From an uncultured Lachnospiraceae bacterium (GTDB lineage Bacteria > Bacillota > Clostridia > Lachnospirales > Lachnospiraceae): 36,510 nucleotides of DNA. Below the pieces are notes generated by a model, which did not search any database, had not been told where the DNA came from, and saw nothing but the letters and a program-made list of their open reading frames with translations. Positions 36,160 through 36,510 of this stretch are shown piece after piece; positions within the stretch are counted from its first letter, which is position 1, and each line of letters starts with the position of its first letter. Where the stretch lies: contig CASUON010000002.1 in assembly GCA_949457475.1 (NCBI GenBank), positions 1 through 36,510 of the forward strand, in the 5' to 3' direction. The position numbers were made by a program, and so were the translations under genes.

Positions 36160-36209
36160 ACAGCAGATATAGTGGAATGAAAGAATTCCATTATGTCTGC
36201 TGTTTTTTA
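36160..36209 (+). terminator. Strong terminator of the blaI-M56 operon
   Basis: ACAGCAGATATAGTGGAAT (from 36160) pairs with ATTCCATTATGTCTGCTGT (to 36203) with few mismatches, and is followed by a T-rich run. Confidence 0.85.
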
Positions 36210-36510
36210 TTATATGTAGCTATTTGTCCTTTTGTATAATCCAGAGGGTTTTCCGTATCAGCTAACGGCCAGGGAAGTTATTATAGCAATTACTTTGTAG
36301 TTTTCCTATGCAAGAAATACCGTTGTTGCTTTTTACGGGGTGGGAATATGCAGAATATACTATAAAAAGAAAAATAATAGGTTGTTATCCGGCGGTTAGA
36401 TTCTGGAACAGTTTTTCGGTTTTGTGCTACCCGGACGCTGGAACCAGGCCGCAAACCCTCTCGGATGTTCCAGCTTCGGGATGTAAGAAATTCTAAGCAT
36501 TCTGCGTAAA
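36210..36510. other. Right-edge non-coding stretch with a hairpin
   Basis: No credible gene. A weak promoter-like pair (TTTACG 36332, 18-bp spacer, TATACT 36356) is present. An inverted repeat CCCGGACGCTGGAAC (36430-36444) / GTTCCAGCTTCGGG (36467-36480) forms a stem of about 14 bp. It could be a repeat element or a terminator for something beyond the window. Confidence 0.45.

Noticed and set aside
35985-36239. 84-residue frame after the M56 gene
   Set aside because: It runs through the terminator stem at 36160-36203 and has no credible start site.
36308-36496. 62-residue frame at the right edge
   Set aside because: It spans a hairpin, shows no protein-like pattern and has a poor start.

Overview
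The window looks like chromosomal DNA of a low-to-mid GC Gram-positive anaerobe of the Clostridia, most likely a Lachnospiraceae relative. This is a judgement from gene content and style, not from a database search: strong AGGAGG-type ribosome sites, ATP-dependent GlnRS, ComEA/ComEC, GerMN, BlaI/M56 and AgrC/LytTR-like regulators. Coordinates, motifs and repeats were read by eye; family names come from recalled motifs.

Layout. (1) 1-3258: 3' end of glnS, a DUF2225 zinc-ribbon protein, and an overlapping MocR-type regulator that lacks the PLP lysine. (2) 3259-9466: an arginine biosynthesis block. argG is on the minus strand, divergent from argC / GNAT acetyltransferase / argB / argD; ArgR-type ARG boxes and promoters lie between argG and argC, and a 20-bp minisatellite sits inside the operon. 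(3) 9575-14040: RpiR-family regulator, beta-glucoside PTS permease (EIIBCA) and GH1 6-phospho-beta-glucosidase, followed by a decayed piece of a GH13 alpha-glucosidase. (4) 14360-17200 (minus): LytTR response regulator, GHKL sensor kinase and an unknown membrane protein. (5) 17648-24608: a tyrosine recombinase next to an AT-rich 5.8-kb cassette bounded by perfect 50-bp inverted repeats. Inside are a three-gene operon (RaSEA-like radical SAM enzyme, nitroreductase, ATP-grasp/radical SAM fusion) and a convergent gene for a pentapeptide-repeat membrane protein. (6) 24803-25935: an Rpn/PD-(D/E)XK transposase gene broken by a 162-bp palindromic MITE-like element. (7) 26101-33639: ComEA-like lipoprotein, OmpR-type two-component system, GerMN lipoprotein and a ComEC enlarged by a 12-residue repeat array. 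(8) 34137-36210: BlaI repressor and M56 (BlaR1-like) sensor peptidase with a probable operator-promoter, a possible 50-aa ORF and a strong terminator.

The most interesting segment is region 5. The two 50-bp repeats lie about 45-55 bp upstream of the first genes of the two convergent units. A good sigma-A promoter lies outside the left repeat, and I see no comparable one outside the right repeat. With a recombinase next door this resembles a phase-variable inversion that would exchange which unit is driven by the strong promoter. The enzymes suggest an undescribed small-molecule or modified-peptide pathway, with the pentapeptide protein as a possible partner, immunity or effector. The alternative is that the repeats are a shared leader or operator.

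A second theme is repeat activity: a dispersed palindromic element family (four places) and tandem duplications between and inside genes (44, 20, 40, 36, 69 and 53 bp units).
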